A DNA stretch of 64,000 bases from Geovibrio ferrireducens (GCF_026226615.1 NZ_JAJAPB010000009.1:1-64000), one strand, 5' to 3'; counted from the stretch's first letter, positions 48,436 through 56,841 are shown. Notes: generated by a model not told the origin, from the sequence alone. A program made the numbers and translations.

Positions 48436-49302
48436 ATGAAAATCAGGAAAATTGTGACTCTCACCCTCTTAGCAGTATTTATGGCGGCGGCATCTTTTTC
48501 CGCTCATGCGGCGAATGTTATCACCATAGAGAAGGAATGTGTAACTGTTGAGGATGTGTTTCCGAACATAGGGATAAAGGATCAGGTTTTCTGCGGCCTT
48601 GACTACGGTGAAACAAGGAAGCTCAGCACACAGCTTGCCACTCATATCATAAACAAATACAACATCAAAGCCGCTCCCGGCGAGGCCTACTTTAACCGTA
48701 AAGGGAAAAAGATAGAGCAGCCGGAGATTGAGGCGAAGATATACGAAAAACTCTCGCAGATATATCCCCATGCGGATCTTCAGATAGATAAAATCCGCAT
48801 ACAGAGTGATATTTACACTGCTGAGAACGGGAAATTCAGCGTAGACATCTCAAACCCCAGAATAGGCGGAATGTACGGCAGGCTGAACAACGGATTCAAA
48901 GAAATCGGCTTCACTGTGTATGTGAAGGGTTACATGGAAGTATTTGTCACCACAGACAGAATCAGGAAAGGGGACAACGTGGCAAACTATGTGAAAACGG
49001 AGAAGGTGGAGCTTTCAAGACTGAGAGGCGAACCGGTGGCAAGTGTTGAAGGGCTGATCGCCACACGCAATATAGGCGCAGGTGTTCCCCTCACAGGCGA
49101 ATTTGTCTCCGAACAGCCCGATCTGCCCGAAGGCGCAGCAGTCAGACTTGTGTACAAGGGGAGCGGCATCCATCTGGAAGCCAGAGGAATACTTCAGGAA
49201 AACGCCTTTTCCGGCAATATAATAAAAGTTAAAAATGCTGATTCCGGCAAAATAGTCACTGCAAAATATCAGGGCGGCAGAACGGCTGTGGTAAATTTCT
49301 GA
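48436..49302 (+). CDS. flgA: Flagellar P-ring assembly protein FlgA
   Basis: 288 aa with a signal peptide (MKIRKIVTLTLLAVFMAAASFSAHA). The C-terminal SAF-like domain, ATRNIGAGVPLTGEFVSEQ and IIKVKNADSGKIVTAKY, is the FlgA chaperone signature. The N-terminal half is longer than in enterobacterial FlgA. Periplasmic chaperone for FlgI. FlgH and FlgI are not in the window; transcription ends in the repeats below. Confidence 0.88.
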   Translation: MKIRKIVTLTLLAVFMAAASFSAHAANVITIEKECVTVEDVFPNIGIKDQVFCGLDYGETRKLSTQLATHIINKYNIKAAPGEAYFNRKGKKIEQPEIEAKIYEKLSQIYPHADLQIDKIRIQSDIYTAENGKFSVDISNPRIGGMYGRLNNGFKEIGFTVYVKGYMEVFVTTDRIRKGDNVANYVKTEKVELSRLRGEPVASVEGLIATRNIGAGVPLTGEFVSEQPDLPEGAAVRLVYKGSGIHLEARGILQENAFSGNIIKVKNADSGKIVTAKYQGGRTAVVNF

Positions 49303-49337
49303 CCTGATAACATCAAACCGAACATCGTGTCTTTACA

Positions 49338-49433
49338 TCCAAAATTTGCCATCCTTGGAAATTTTGGACACACGCTCGCGGGCGGTTGAACCGCCCTTCG
49401 CTCCGCACGGCGAACTCCCATCCTTGGGAGTTC
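49338..49433 (+). repeat. Structured variable-stem repeat, copy 6
   Basis: H0 TCCAAAATTT, loop GCCATCCTTGG, AAATTTTGGA (49338-49368); box B (49370-49380); H1 GGGCGGT, loop TGA, ACCGCCC (49380-49396); box C CTTCGCTCCGCACGGCG (49396-49412); H2 GAACTCCC, loop ATCCTT, GGGAGTTC (49412-49433). All three stems are perfect and differ in sequence from every other copy. Downstream of flgA. Confidence 0.85.
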
Positions 49434-49443
49434 AAGGCTTAAT

Positions 49444-49468
49444 GTACACGCTCGCGGTAAACTCCCAT
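49444..49468 (+). repeat. Partial structured repeat (box B remnant)
   Basis: GTACACGCTCGCG followed by a short ACTCCCATA segment, without box C. A truncated unit 11 nt past copy 6. Confidence 0.6.
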
Positions 49469-49490
49469 ACGGGGGATTTAGTTTTAACAA

Positions 49491-49519
49491 CAGTTTCCCC
49501 TTTTATTAAAGGGAAACTG
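49491..49519. terminator. Hairpin ending the flgFGA unit
   Basis: CAGTTTCCC (49491-49499), loop CTTTTATTAAA, GGGAAACTG (49511-49519). The remaining gap to 49875 holds only an imperfect GGGGTT/AACCCC inverted repeat (about 49549-49592) and no gene. Confidence 0.5.
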
Positions 49520-49875
49520 AGGGGGATTTATTGATAAGCATCTCAATACTTGGGGTTATCATTGAAAGCAGCGTCATAATGAACCCCGAAGCTTGAACCA
49601 ATCTCCAGACTACAGCAGAGAACAGGGGAACCGGACAGAAATATCGTTCCCCTCCTTAGTTTGCTAATAATAAAACTTTTCTGATTTCACTTGAATTTTA
49701 TCTATCTCCGCCACATCTTTTAAACAGCACATATCAGAACCTGAAAACACAAAGATTAGGATTTTGGATTTTTGGTGCATGGGACAAAAACATCAAAAAT
49801 ATCATAAAGCCTGATTTCACCAGACCTTATGAATGCAGATTTTCAGAGGATGAATAAATATTTCTCCTGAACGCT

Positions 49876-49904
49876 GCTGACGAAGCCGATAGGTATGGTA
49901 TAAT
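49876..49904 (+). promoter_or_regulatory. Extended -10 promoter
   Basis: GCTGAC (49876-49881), 17 nt, TATAAT (49899-49904) with TGG just before it (extended -10). Ribosome site GGAGGG at 49911-49916 leads to ATG 49924. Confidence 0.65.
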
Positions 49905-49923
49905 AATACTGGAGGGTGCGATT

Positions 49924-50298
49924 ATGAAACGCTTGGAAATTGCCCTGCAGGAGCAGGAAAAGTTAAAGGTTGAAGCAGTAATCGGCAAGCTCGCCGTGCA
50001 TATAGAAGAACGCAGCGAATCTATGCGCATAGTAGGCATTACTGAGAACCCTTATGTAGTGGAAAACGGCGGGGTGAAGCTCATCGCCGAAAAGCTTGAC
50101 TTCCTTTTTGATGACACGCTCTCCTTCGACTGGTTTGTGGAAAATGTTCACGAAGGTTACGAAATAGGTCTCAGCCGTGAAAAGGATGAGTTTCTTAATC
50201 TGGATGATCTTTTTGACATTGAATACATAGAAGACACAGAGGAAAATGAGGTGGACATACCAGGTTACGTGGTGATGGCCGCCGCAATATCAAGATAA
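49924..50298 (+). CDS. Hypothetical acidic protein
   Basis: 124 aa, soluble, very acidic C-terminal half (DDLFDIEYIEDTEENEVDIP). No family recognised. It has its own strong promoter, a good ribosome site and a strong terminator, so it is a well-defined single gene and probably highly expressed. Divergent or convergent neighbours give no functional hint; it is flanked by flagellar genes and a c-di-GMP regulator. Confidence 0.65.
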   Translation: MKRLEIALQEQEKLKVEAVIGKLAVHIEERSESMRIVGITENPYVVENGGVKLIAEKLDFLFDDTLSFDWFVENVHEGYEIGLSREKDEFLNLDDLFDIEYIEDTEENEVDIPGYVVMAAAISR

Positions 50299-50306
50299 CA
50301 CATTAG

Positions 50307-50335
50307 CCCCGCTTGAAAAAGGCGGGGTTTCTTTT
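50307..50335 (+). terminator. Rho-independent terminator
   Basis: CCCCGC (50307-50312), loop, GCGGGG (50322-50327) followed by TTTCTTTTTTT. Confidence 0.85.
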
Positions 50336-50337
50336 TT

Positions 50338-51231
50338 TCAGACTCCGGCGCTTTTCCTTTTCTTTTTCTCAGCGTACATAACTTCGTCCGCCATGTTCAG
50401 CAGCGCTTCCAGCCCTGAGCATCTGTCATCGCAGAAAGCCCAGCCTATGCTGGCTGCAAGGATATAAGAGCGTATCTCGGAGGCGTTGAGTCTGCTCATC
50501 CGCTCCTGGAGCCGTTCTTTTACCACCGGGGCATCCTCGGTTGCTTCCAGAACCACCGCCGCCGCGAATTCGTCCCCGCCGAGGCGCGCTGTAACGTCTG
50601 ATTCCCTGAAAGATTTGCGCATAATATCTGCCATATCCATCAGAGCCTTATCGCCCTCGGAGTGTCCGAGGCTGTCGTTTATGTGCTTCATACCGTCAAG
50701 GTCTATGAAATATATGGTGAATACGCCTGTTCCGCGTCTGCTTATTTTAAGCAGTTCGTCAGCTTTAATCATGAAGCCGCGTCTGTTGTTCAGTCCGGTG
50801 AGCTCATCCTTGAAAGACATTTTATGGAGGTGCAGAACTGTTTTCTGGCGCTCAATGGCATAATTTATAGCCCGAACAAGCTGCTTTTCGTCAAACTGTC
50901 CCTTGACTATGTAGTCCTGCGCGCCCTCACGGACGGCAGAAAGGGCAATGGTTTCATCATCGTTTCCGGTGAGAACCACAATCGGGGTTTTAGGTGTGGC
51001 TTCGCGGGCTTTTAGAAAGCTTTCCAGCCCGAAACTGTCCGGCAGGGCAAGATCAAGGAGAATCACATCAAAATGAACAGCGTTCATGGCATCAAGGGCA
51101 GCAGAAAGCCTGTCCGCCTTTTTACAGCGGAAATCAAACTGGGCACTGTCGTGAAGCATTATCTCAATAAGGCGGGCATCGCCCGGATTATCCTCCACTA
51201 TCAGAACATTCAAATGCATCTCTTTGTTCAT
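50338..51231 (-). CDS. Response regulator with GGDEF (diguanylate cyclase) output
   Basis: 297 aa. Receiver domain (residues 8-125) with acidic pair ED (13-14), phospho-Asp in FDVILLDLALPDSFGLES (about 54-71) and Lys in DYIVKGQFDEKQLV. GGDEF domain (about 135-295): DELTGLNNRRG, then RLGGDEFAAAVVLE with the intact active site. Makes c-di-GMP on phosphorylation. The histidine kinase and a second receiver lie immediately upstream in the same operon. Confidence 0.92.
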   Translation of the reverse strand: MNKEMHLNVLIVEDNPGDARLIEIMLHDSAQFDFRCKKADRLSAALDAMNAVHFDVILLDLALPDSFGLESFLKAREATPKTPIVVLTGNDDETIALSAVREGAQDYIVKGQFDEKQLVRAINYAIERQKTVLHLHKMSFKDELTGLNNRRGFMIKADELLKISRRGTGVFTIYFIDLDGMKHINDSLGHSEGDKALMDMADIMRKSFRESDVTARLGGDEFAAAVVLEATEDAPVVKERLQERMSRLNASEIRSYILAASIGWAFCDDRCSGLEALLNMADEVMYAEKKKRKSAGV

Positions 51232-51234
51232 AAA

Positions 51235-51678
51235 TCACCCTTCCGGCAGGAACGCGAGCCTCAGCCAGAACTGTTCTATTGTTTTGACAACATTCTCAAA
51301 CTCGTCCAGATCGACCGGTTTTTTTATATACGAGTTGGCATGCAGTCCGTATGCTGTCTGTACATCCGTATCGGATGAGGAGGTAGAAAGCACTATAACC
51401 GGAATACGTTTCACACTTTCGTTCTGCTTCACTTCCGCCAGAACCTCCCTGCCGTCTTTGCGGGGCAGGTTCAGATCAAGGAGGATAAGGTCAGGCCGGG
51501 GCGAGCTGAAAAATTCGTCCTGCCTGTAGAGAAAACGCAGGGCATCCACCCCGTCTTTAACCACATTTATGTTGCAGGGGGTTTCTATCTCCCTGAAAGC
51601 CTCTTTCAGAAGGCGCGCGTCGCCCGCATTGTCTTCGACAAGGAGCACTTCAAACGGAACATTCTTTTCTCTGCCCAT
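51235..51678 (-). CDS. Single-domain response regulator (Rcp1-like)
   Basis: 147 aa receiver only: acidic residues in LVEDNAGDARLLKEAF (13-28), phospho-Asp in LILLDLNLPRKDGREV, Thr/Ser in VLSTSSSDTD, Lys in SYIKKPVDLDEF. The LLKEAF/NLPRKDG wording is typical of Rcp1-type regulators paired with phytochrome-like kinases. It sits between the kinase (overlapping stop/start) and the GGDEF regulator (3-nt gap). Confidence 0.9.
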   Translation of the reverse strand: MGREKNVPFEVLLVEDNAGDARLLKEAFREIETPCNINVVKDGVDALRFLYRQDEFFSSPRPDLILLDLNLPRKDGREVLAEVKQNESVKRIPVIVLSTSSSDTDVQTAYGLHANSYIKKPVDLDEFENVVKTIEQFWLRLAFLPEG

Positions 51679-53459
51679 TACTCACGCCCCTTACCCTGAA
51701 GGGTGAAGATGAAGTCGGAGCCTTTGCCCTCGGCAGATTCCACAGATATTTCACCGCCGTGGCGCTCCACTATTTTTTTGCATATCGCAAGGCCTATTCC
51801 TGTTCCGGGAAATTCTTCCTTAGTATGAAGCCTCTGGAATATTACAAAGATTCTGTCCAGATATTTTTTATCTATTCCTATACCGTTATCTTTTACCACA
51901 AACCTGAAGAGATTGCCTTCCTTTTTGGCACTTATTTCAATTTCAGCCTTAACCCCTTCTCTGCGGAATTTTATGGCGTTTCCGATCAGGTTCTGGAAAA
52001 GCTGTGTCATCTGGGACTTATCCGCCCTGACAGTGGGGAGCTTGCTGTATTTTATCACGGCTCCGGATTCTTCTATGACCCCTTTGAGGTTAGCTTTCAC
52101 AGCTTCAAGCACGCCGTTTAAATCCACATGGCTGAACTCATCGCCTTTCGTACCCACACGGGAGTAGCTGAGCAGGTCGTTTATAAGCACCTGCATGCGG
52201 TTTGCACCGTCCACTGCGTAGTTAATAAACTCGGTTGCGTCCTCATCCAGTTTGTCTTTATATCTTTTCGCCAGAAGCTGGGTATAACTTGAGATCATTC
52301 TTAAGGGTTCCTGAAGATCGTGGCTCGCTATGTAGGCGAACTGCTCAAGCTCCTCGTTTGAGCGTTCAAGCTCCGATGTTCTCTCCGCAAGCTCCCTGTC
52401 CCTTTCCTGTAAGGCTTCGGCCATGGAGTCAAAGGCCTTTGCGAGCTGTCCGAGTTCCCCTCTGCCGTATCTTATTCCTGTGCGGACAGTGAGATCACCA
52501 GCGCTGAGCTCCTTGGTTACGTTAGCCAGACGGTTTATTTTATTCAGGGCAAAAAGACTGCCCGCCACCCAAGCGGTTATAAGGACTATTGTGCTGAAAA
52601 CAATCCACACACCTATATAGAAGAATACCTTTTTTACGGGCTCCATGGCGAGTTTTTCCGGTATGCCCACCATAAGGCGGAGGTTTGTTCCCTGTCCGGT
52701 CATGGTGGTGAAGCCGAAGAGGCGTTTTTCCCCGTCCAGCCCGACAGCGCGGAACATGCCGTCATTGCTGCTCTGCATCATTTCCACAGCCTTGGAACGG
52801 CCGACACTGCGCCCTATCCAGTCGCCGGCGTCAGGGTACATTGCCATTATTTTTCCCGAACTGTCCAGAACGGTGAGTGTTGTCCCCTCCGGAAGCTGGG
52901 AGCCCGCAGCAATGGAGCGGAACCATGAAAGATTGAATGTGGCGGAAAGCACTCCCTTCACCGAGCCCTCAGCCTCCACAGGGTAAGAAAGGCTGAACTC
53001 CGTAGCTCCGGTAACGAGGCCGAGCCTGTATGAACCGAAATAGAACGAGCCGTCCACGACAGATTTTGTGAACCATTCGGTGTTTGTGGGGATGCGTGTT
53101 ATGGTCAGGGGTCTGCCGGAGCAGATTATGGAGCCGTTTCTGTCAACGAGGAGAAGGTTCTCATATGATGGATAAATATCTATGAGGTCGGTAAATATCT
53201 TTTCACAGGCAGGAGCGTCCATGTCCCTTATCTGAGGAATGCGCGAAAGCCCCAGAAGGAGATGCTTGGTTCCGTTCATTGCGCTGTTGTTATGCTCCGC
53301 AGCGTATTTAGCGAAGCGGTGTGCATCCTTGAGCGCTCTGTCCATTTCATAGCGGATCTCCGAGAACGCCGTAAACAGCAGAACGCCGAGAGCCGGAATC
53401 ACCGCGAACAGAACCAGAAGAACCAGTCTGCCCCGCAGTCCTGAAATACCTATTGCCAT
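51678..53459 (-). CDS. Membrane histidine kinase with periplasmic Cache-type sensor
   Basis: 593 aa from 53459; AGGAGG lies 12 nt upstream. N-terminal helix (about residues 7-30), periplasmic dCache-like sensor (about 40-275), second helix (about 283-305), HAMP (about 306-358), a coiled coil, HisKA with SHDLQEPLRMISSYTQLLAK (phospho-His), and HATPase_c with N box FQNLIGNAIKF, DNGIGIDKK and GTGIGLAICKKIVERHGG. The DLQEPLR H-box is the phytochrome-type kind. Likely donates phosphate to one or both regulators downstream. Confidence 0.9.
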   Translation of the reverse strand: MAIGISGLRGRLVLLVLFAVIPALGVLLFTAFSEIRYEMDRALKDAHRFAKYAAEHNNSAMNGTKHLLLGLSRIPQIRDMDAPACEKIFTDLIDIYPSYENLLLVDRNGSIICSGRPLTITRIPTNTEWFTKSVVDGSFYFGSYRLGLVTGATEFSLSYPVEAEGSVKGVLSATFNLSWFRSIAAGSQLPEGTTLTVLDSSGKIMAMYPDAGDWIGRSVGRSKAVEMMQSSNDGMFRAVGLDGEKRLFGFTTMTGQGTNLRLMVGIPEKLAMEPVKKVFFYIGVWIVFSTIVLITAWVAGSLFALNKINRLANVTKELSAGDLTVRTGIRYGRGELGQLAKAFDSMAEALQERDRELAERTSELERSNEELEQFAYIASHDLQEPLRMISSYTQLLAKRYKDKLDEDATEFINYAVDGANRMQVLINDLLSYSRVGTKGDEFSHVDLNGVLEAVKANLKGVIEESGAVIKYSKLPTVRADKSQMTQLFQNLIGNAIKFRREGVKAEIEISAKKEGNLFRFVVKDNGIGIDKKYLDRIFVIFQRLHTKEEFPGTGIGLAICKKIVERHGGEISVESAEGKGSDFIFTLQGKGRE

Positions 53460-53488
53460 ATGCGGTGATCTCCTCCTTTCTCTCGCTG

Positions 53489-53518
53489 AATTTAGCACAG
53501 AAAAGCGTAATAATTCAA
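53489..53518 (-). promoter_or_regulatory. Promoter of the kinase operon
   Basis: TTGAAT (53518-53513), 18 nt, TAAATT (53494-53489) on the minus strand, about 30 nt before the kinase start. Divergent from the promoter at 53524. Confidence 0.5.
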
Positions 53519-53523
53519 CTCCC

Positions 53524-53552
53524 TTGACAGCTTATGCCGCGGGGACTAAACT
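53524..53552 (+). promoter_or_regulatory. Promoter upstream of the membrane protein/rseC pair
   Basis: TTGACA (53524-53529), 17 nt, TAAACT (53547-53552). Only 5 nt separate its -35 from that of the divergent kinase promoter. Confidence 0.6.
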
Positions 53553-53577
53553 CGTAAGTCATAGACACGGAGTACAG

Positions 53578-54051
53578 ATGGGCAGAATAGACGAGAGTGA
53601 ATTTTTTCACAAAGCAATGATGATAACCAAAGCGATGTTCCCCGGAGTTTTTATTTACCTGTTTTTTGCGGGGCTGGCGGAATATTTTCAGTGGAATGTT
53701 TTTCTGTATATCTCACCGGAAACTGTAAAGCAGACCGGTTTTGTTTTCATAGCTCTTTCCGTTATTTCCTTCCCTTTGGCAAGAGAGATCGAAAAACACG
53801 CAGTAAAAAAAGCCGAGACCGGTGACGGCCTCCTGAAAAGGCTGTATTTTTCCACGCTGATAAACCTTGCCGTCGGTGAGTTTTCGGCCTTTTTCGGTAT
53901 AATAATATATATAATGTCAGGGGATATTAGGTACTTCTTCCTGTTTTTCAACATCTGCCTTCTGCATATCATCCTTAACAGACCCACATACCATAAATGG
54001 AAAAAACATATGCGTGAACGCTTTACCTCCCTTCCCGGTGAGGATGAATGA
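53578..54051 (+). CDS. Small membrane protein of unknown function
   Basis: 157 aa from ATG 53578 (MGRIDESEFFHKAMMITKAM), which sits at a normal distance behind the promoter; the frame is open upstream into the promoter. Four hydrophobic segments (about residues 15-38, 48-62, 92-112, 115-132) and a basic C-terminus. Overlaps the RseC-family gene by 4 nt. Possibly a partner in the same process; not recognised. Confidence 0.6.
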   Translation: MGRIDESEFFHKAMMITKAMFPGVFIYLFFAGLAEYFQWNVFLYISPETVKQTGFVFIALSVISFPLAREIEKHAVKKAETGDGLLKRLYFSTLINLAVGEFSAFFGIIIYIMSGDIRYFFLFFNICLLHIILNRPTYHKWKKHMRERFTSLPGEDE

Positions 54052-54458
54052 TGAGCGGACGCAGCATATCACACAAGGGAATTGTAGCCGAAGCGGACTC
54101 AGGCAGCGGTGTGCTTATTGAGATAACCAGAAGCGGAACCTGCGGAGACTGCAAAGAGAAGGGTGCATGCGGCATGACGGAAAGCGGTTCCCTGTTTGTC
54201 CGCCTGAACAGTCCCCGCGAGCTGAACAAGGGGGATGAGGTGACAGTTGAAATATCCCGAAGTGAGTTTTACCGCTCCGTAGGGCTGGTATATATAGCTC
54301 CCGTGGTGCTTATGCTGTCTGCCGCCGTTGCCGTAAGTTCTGCGGGGTTTTCCGAACTGGTTACCGCTGTTTTCACCCTCGCCGTTCCCGCTGTTTATTT
54401 CCCTGTGCTTAGGCTGTTTCTGAAAAAAAGCAGCCGTACAAGCTACCGCATCAAATAA
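54048..54458 (+). CDS. rseC: RseC/MucC-family protein (SoxR-reducing system)
   Basis: 136 aa. N-terminal Cys-bearing module CGDCKEKGACG (about residues 26-36), then two membrane helices (about 82-100 and 103-122) and a basic tail. This is the RseC layout. In enterobacteria it is linked to the Rnf/Rsx complex that keeps SoxR reduced; in anaerobes it often accompanies Rnf or Nqr genes, which are not visible here. Confidence 0.82.
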   Translation: MMSGRSISHKGIVAEADSGSGVLIEITRSGTCGDCKEKGACGMTESGSLFVRLNSPRELNKGDEVTVEISRSEFYRSVGLVYIAPVVLMLSAAVAVSSAGFSELVTAVFTLAVPAVYFPVLRLFLKKSSRTSYRIK

Positions 54459-54476
54459 TTTACCCCTGCCATTAAA

Positions 54477-54493
54477 CCTGCCGAAACGGCAGG
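54477..54493. terminator. Hairpin between convergent rseC and hisD
   Basis: CCTGCCG, AAA, CGGCAGG. No long T-run on either side, so terminator strength is uncertain. Confidence 0.45.
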
Positions 54494-54514
54494 CTTCATG
54501 CGTGTAAGCTTGTC

Positions 54515-55786
54515 TTACTTCTTCTTTTTCCTCACAGCGGCGGAGTTGCGGTGCGCTATGAGCTCTTCGTGTTCCGCAAGGGTGATAATGTCCTCCATGT
54601 CTTCAGCAAGCTGCTTTTTGGAGTAGTAGAGTATGCTTGAGCGTTTTATGAAATCATAAACACCCAGCGGTGAGAAGAAGCGGGCTGTCCCACCTGTGGG
54701 CAGGACGTGGTTGGGCCCGGCTATATAGTCGCCCACTGGTTCGGGCGTGTTTTCGCCGAGGAAGATTGCTCCGGCGTTTTTTATTTTCAGCATCATCTCC
54801 ATAGGGTTTTCAACGTAAAGCTCAAGGTGTTCGGGGGCAATTTCGTTCGCCACCTCGCATGCCTCGTCCATATCCTTCACGAGGATTACCGCGCCGTATG
54901 AGTCGATGGATTTCTTGGCTATCTCTTTTTTGGGGAGTTCCTCAAGCTGTTTTCTGAGCTCCTCTTCTATTTTTTCAGCCAGTTTTTTATTATCCGTCAC
55001 CGCAACGGAGCTTGCCAGTTCGTCATGCTCCGCCTGAGAGAGCATGTCTGCTGCGATGTATTTCGCCTTGGCGGACTTATCGGCTATGATAAGTATCTCG
55101 CTGGGGCCCGCGATCATGTCTATATCCACCTGACCGAAGACAAGCTTTTTCGCCAGCGCCACGTAAATATTGCCGGGGCCGACTATTTTATCCACCTTCG
55201 GCACGGTTGCTGTTCCGTAAGCCAGAGCCGCAACAGCCTGAGCCCCGCCGACTTTGAAGCCTCTGTCGACCCCTGCGATATACGCCGCAGCCAGTACAAC
55301 GGGGTTAACTTCACCCCCTGTTGCGGGTGTGGTCATTATTATTTCACCGACTCCGGCAACTTTTGCGGGCAGTGTGTTCATCAGCACACTGGACGGGTAA
55401 ACCGCCTTTCCGCCGGGAACATATACGCCGACTTTTTCAAGGGGGGTGATCTTCTGTCCGAGGAAGGTTCCTTCGCTTTTTTCGTATATCCATGTTTTTT
55501 CAAGCTGCTTTTCGTGGAAGGAGACTATGTTGTCCCGCGCTTTTTCCAGAGCCTTTTTCAGCTTGGGGTCGAGGGCTTTGTACGCCTTCTCCATCTCTTT
55601 GCGGGTTATCTCTATGCTGCTGCCTTCGAAGCGGTCAAACTTTTTTGTCAGTTCTAAAAGTGCCGCATCCCCTTCCTTCCTGATCCTGTTTATAATGCCG
55701 AGAACAGTGTCAAGGTACTGCTCATCAAAGGATTCGCCTCTGCCCAGTATTCTTTTCAGTTTTTCGTCATTTCTTTTTATTATCAT
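54515..55786 (-). CDS. hisD: Histidinol dehydrogenase
   Basis: 423 aa. Family motifs: VPGGKAVYPSSVLMNTLPAK (about residues 122-141), FKVGGAQAVAALAYGT, VDIDMIAGPSEILIIAD, and QAEHDELA; the catalytic Glu/His come in IAPEHLELYVEN. The last two steps of histidine synthesis. Other his genes are absent here; it overlaps the diguanylate cyclase gene by 4 nt. Confidence 0.95.
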   Translation of the reverse strand: MIIKRNDEKLKRILGRGESFDEQYLDTVLGIINRIRKEGDAALLELTKKFDRFEGSSIEITRKEMEKAYKALDPKLKKALEKARDNIVSFHEKQLEKTWIYEKSEGTFLGQKITPLEKVGVYVPGGKAVYPSSVLMNTLPAKVAGVGEIIMTTPATGGEVNPVVLAAAYIAGVDRGFKVGGAQAVAALAYGTATVPKVDKIVGPGNIYVALAKKLVFGQVDIDMIAGPSEILIIADKSAKAKYIAADMLSQAEHDELASSVAVTDNKKLAEKIEEELRKQLEELPKKEIAKKSIDSYGAVILVKDMDEACEVANEIAPEHLELYVENPMEMMLKIKNAGAIFLGENTPEPVGDYIAGPNHVLPTGGTARFFSPLGVYDFIKRSSILYYSKKQLAEDMEDIITLAEHEELIAHRNSAAVRKKKK

Positions 55787-56841
55787 GATTCCATTCCCGT
55801 AAATCTGTTTTTGCCGCTCTTCTTGCTTTCATAAAGCCTTGAGTCGGCAAGTTTAACTATGCCCACACTTTCAGCGCCTTCGGGGAAATCCTTCGGAACC
55901 GCCACTACCCCGCCGCTTATTCCGGCGGTTCCCGCATAGCCTGCTTTCTCAAAAACCTCTGAGGCCACACCGGTCAGTTTCGTGCAGACCGCTTTTATAT
56001 CAATTTTGTCATCTTCGGGGATTATTATGAAAAACTCATCCCCGCCGAAGCGTCCCAGAATATCGCTGGCGCGGAGTTTCTCCCTGAATCCCCTGCACAG
56101 TTCCACAAGGAGGCTGTCGCCCACCAGATGCCCTTCCTTATCGTTCACGGCTTTGAAATTGTCAATATCCGCCATGATGAAGTAAAAGCCCTTGCCGTAT
56201 CTCTGGTGTCTGTTTATCTGTGCGTTTATAAGCTCGGCCATGGCCATTTTATTATATGCTCCGGTGAGGAAGTCAGTCCTTGCCTGTCTGTAGATGATTT
56301 CTGTGTTGTGGAGCTTTTTCAGGGCAACCATGACAACAAATGAAAGCTCCTTCACAAAGTCCATCGACCCGGCGTCGTCAAACCTTTCCGGTTCTCTGCT
56401 GAAAAGGGCGAGGGCAGCTATTATCCGCCCGTTTTCCGTTATGGGTGCTATGAGGTATGAGCCTATCTCCTCCTCCACCCTGAACTCGCTTATGATATTC
56501 ATCGTGTCTTTGCCGGAGTAGGGGCGTTTGTCCAGAAAGAAGTATTTGAAAACCTTCTCCGGGTGGAAGAATATTTTATCCGCCAGGTTGTCCGTTTTGC
56601 GCTCAAAGTCCAGAGCGTCAGAGTTGAGGAACAGCACAGCGCGGTCAATGTCAAAAATTTCCGCAAGATACGAAAGCGGCTTTTCGGTGATCTCCGCCAG
56701 AGAGTTTGACAGGAGAAAGGCATATTCCACAATCCTGAATCCGCCGTGTTTGGCCTCATTCTCCCTCACAAGGGTGATGAGTTTTTCAAGTTCGTCTTTG
56801 AGATCCCTGTTCTCTTTGATAACCGTGTCGAGTCTTCCCAT
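55783..56841 (-). CDS. Diguanylate cyclase (GAF-like sensor plus GGDEF)
   Basis: 352 aa from ATG 56841, which has GGAG upstream; a TTG further up lacks one. N-terminal coiled coil (about residues 5-35), GAF-like sensor (about 40-175), GGDEF domain (about 190-350) with RTDFLTGAYNKMAMAEL and RFGGDEFFIIIPEDD. The active site is intact. It sits between polA and hisD, starting 1 nt before the polA stop codon. The signal sensed is unknown. Confidence 0.88.
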   Translation of the reverse strand: MGRLDTVIKENRDLKDELEKLITLVRENEAKHGGFRIVEYAFLLSNSLAEITEKPLSYLAEIFDIDRAVLFLNSDALDFERKTDNLADKIFFHPEKVFKYFFLDKRPYSGKDTMNIISEFRVEEEIGSYLIAPITENGRIIAALALFSREPERFDDAGSMDFVKELSFVVMVALKKLHNTEIIYRQARTDFLTGAYNKMAMAELINAQINRHQRYGKGFYFIMADIDNFKAVNDKEGHLVGDSLLVELCRGFREKLRASDILGRFGGDEFFIIIPEDDKIDIKAVCTKLTGVASEVFEKAGYAGTAGISGGVVAVPKDFPEGAESVGIVKLADSRLYESKKSGKNRFTGMES

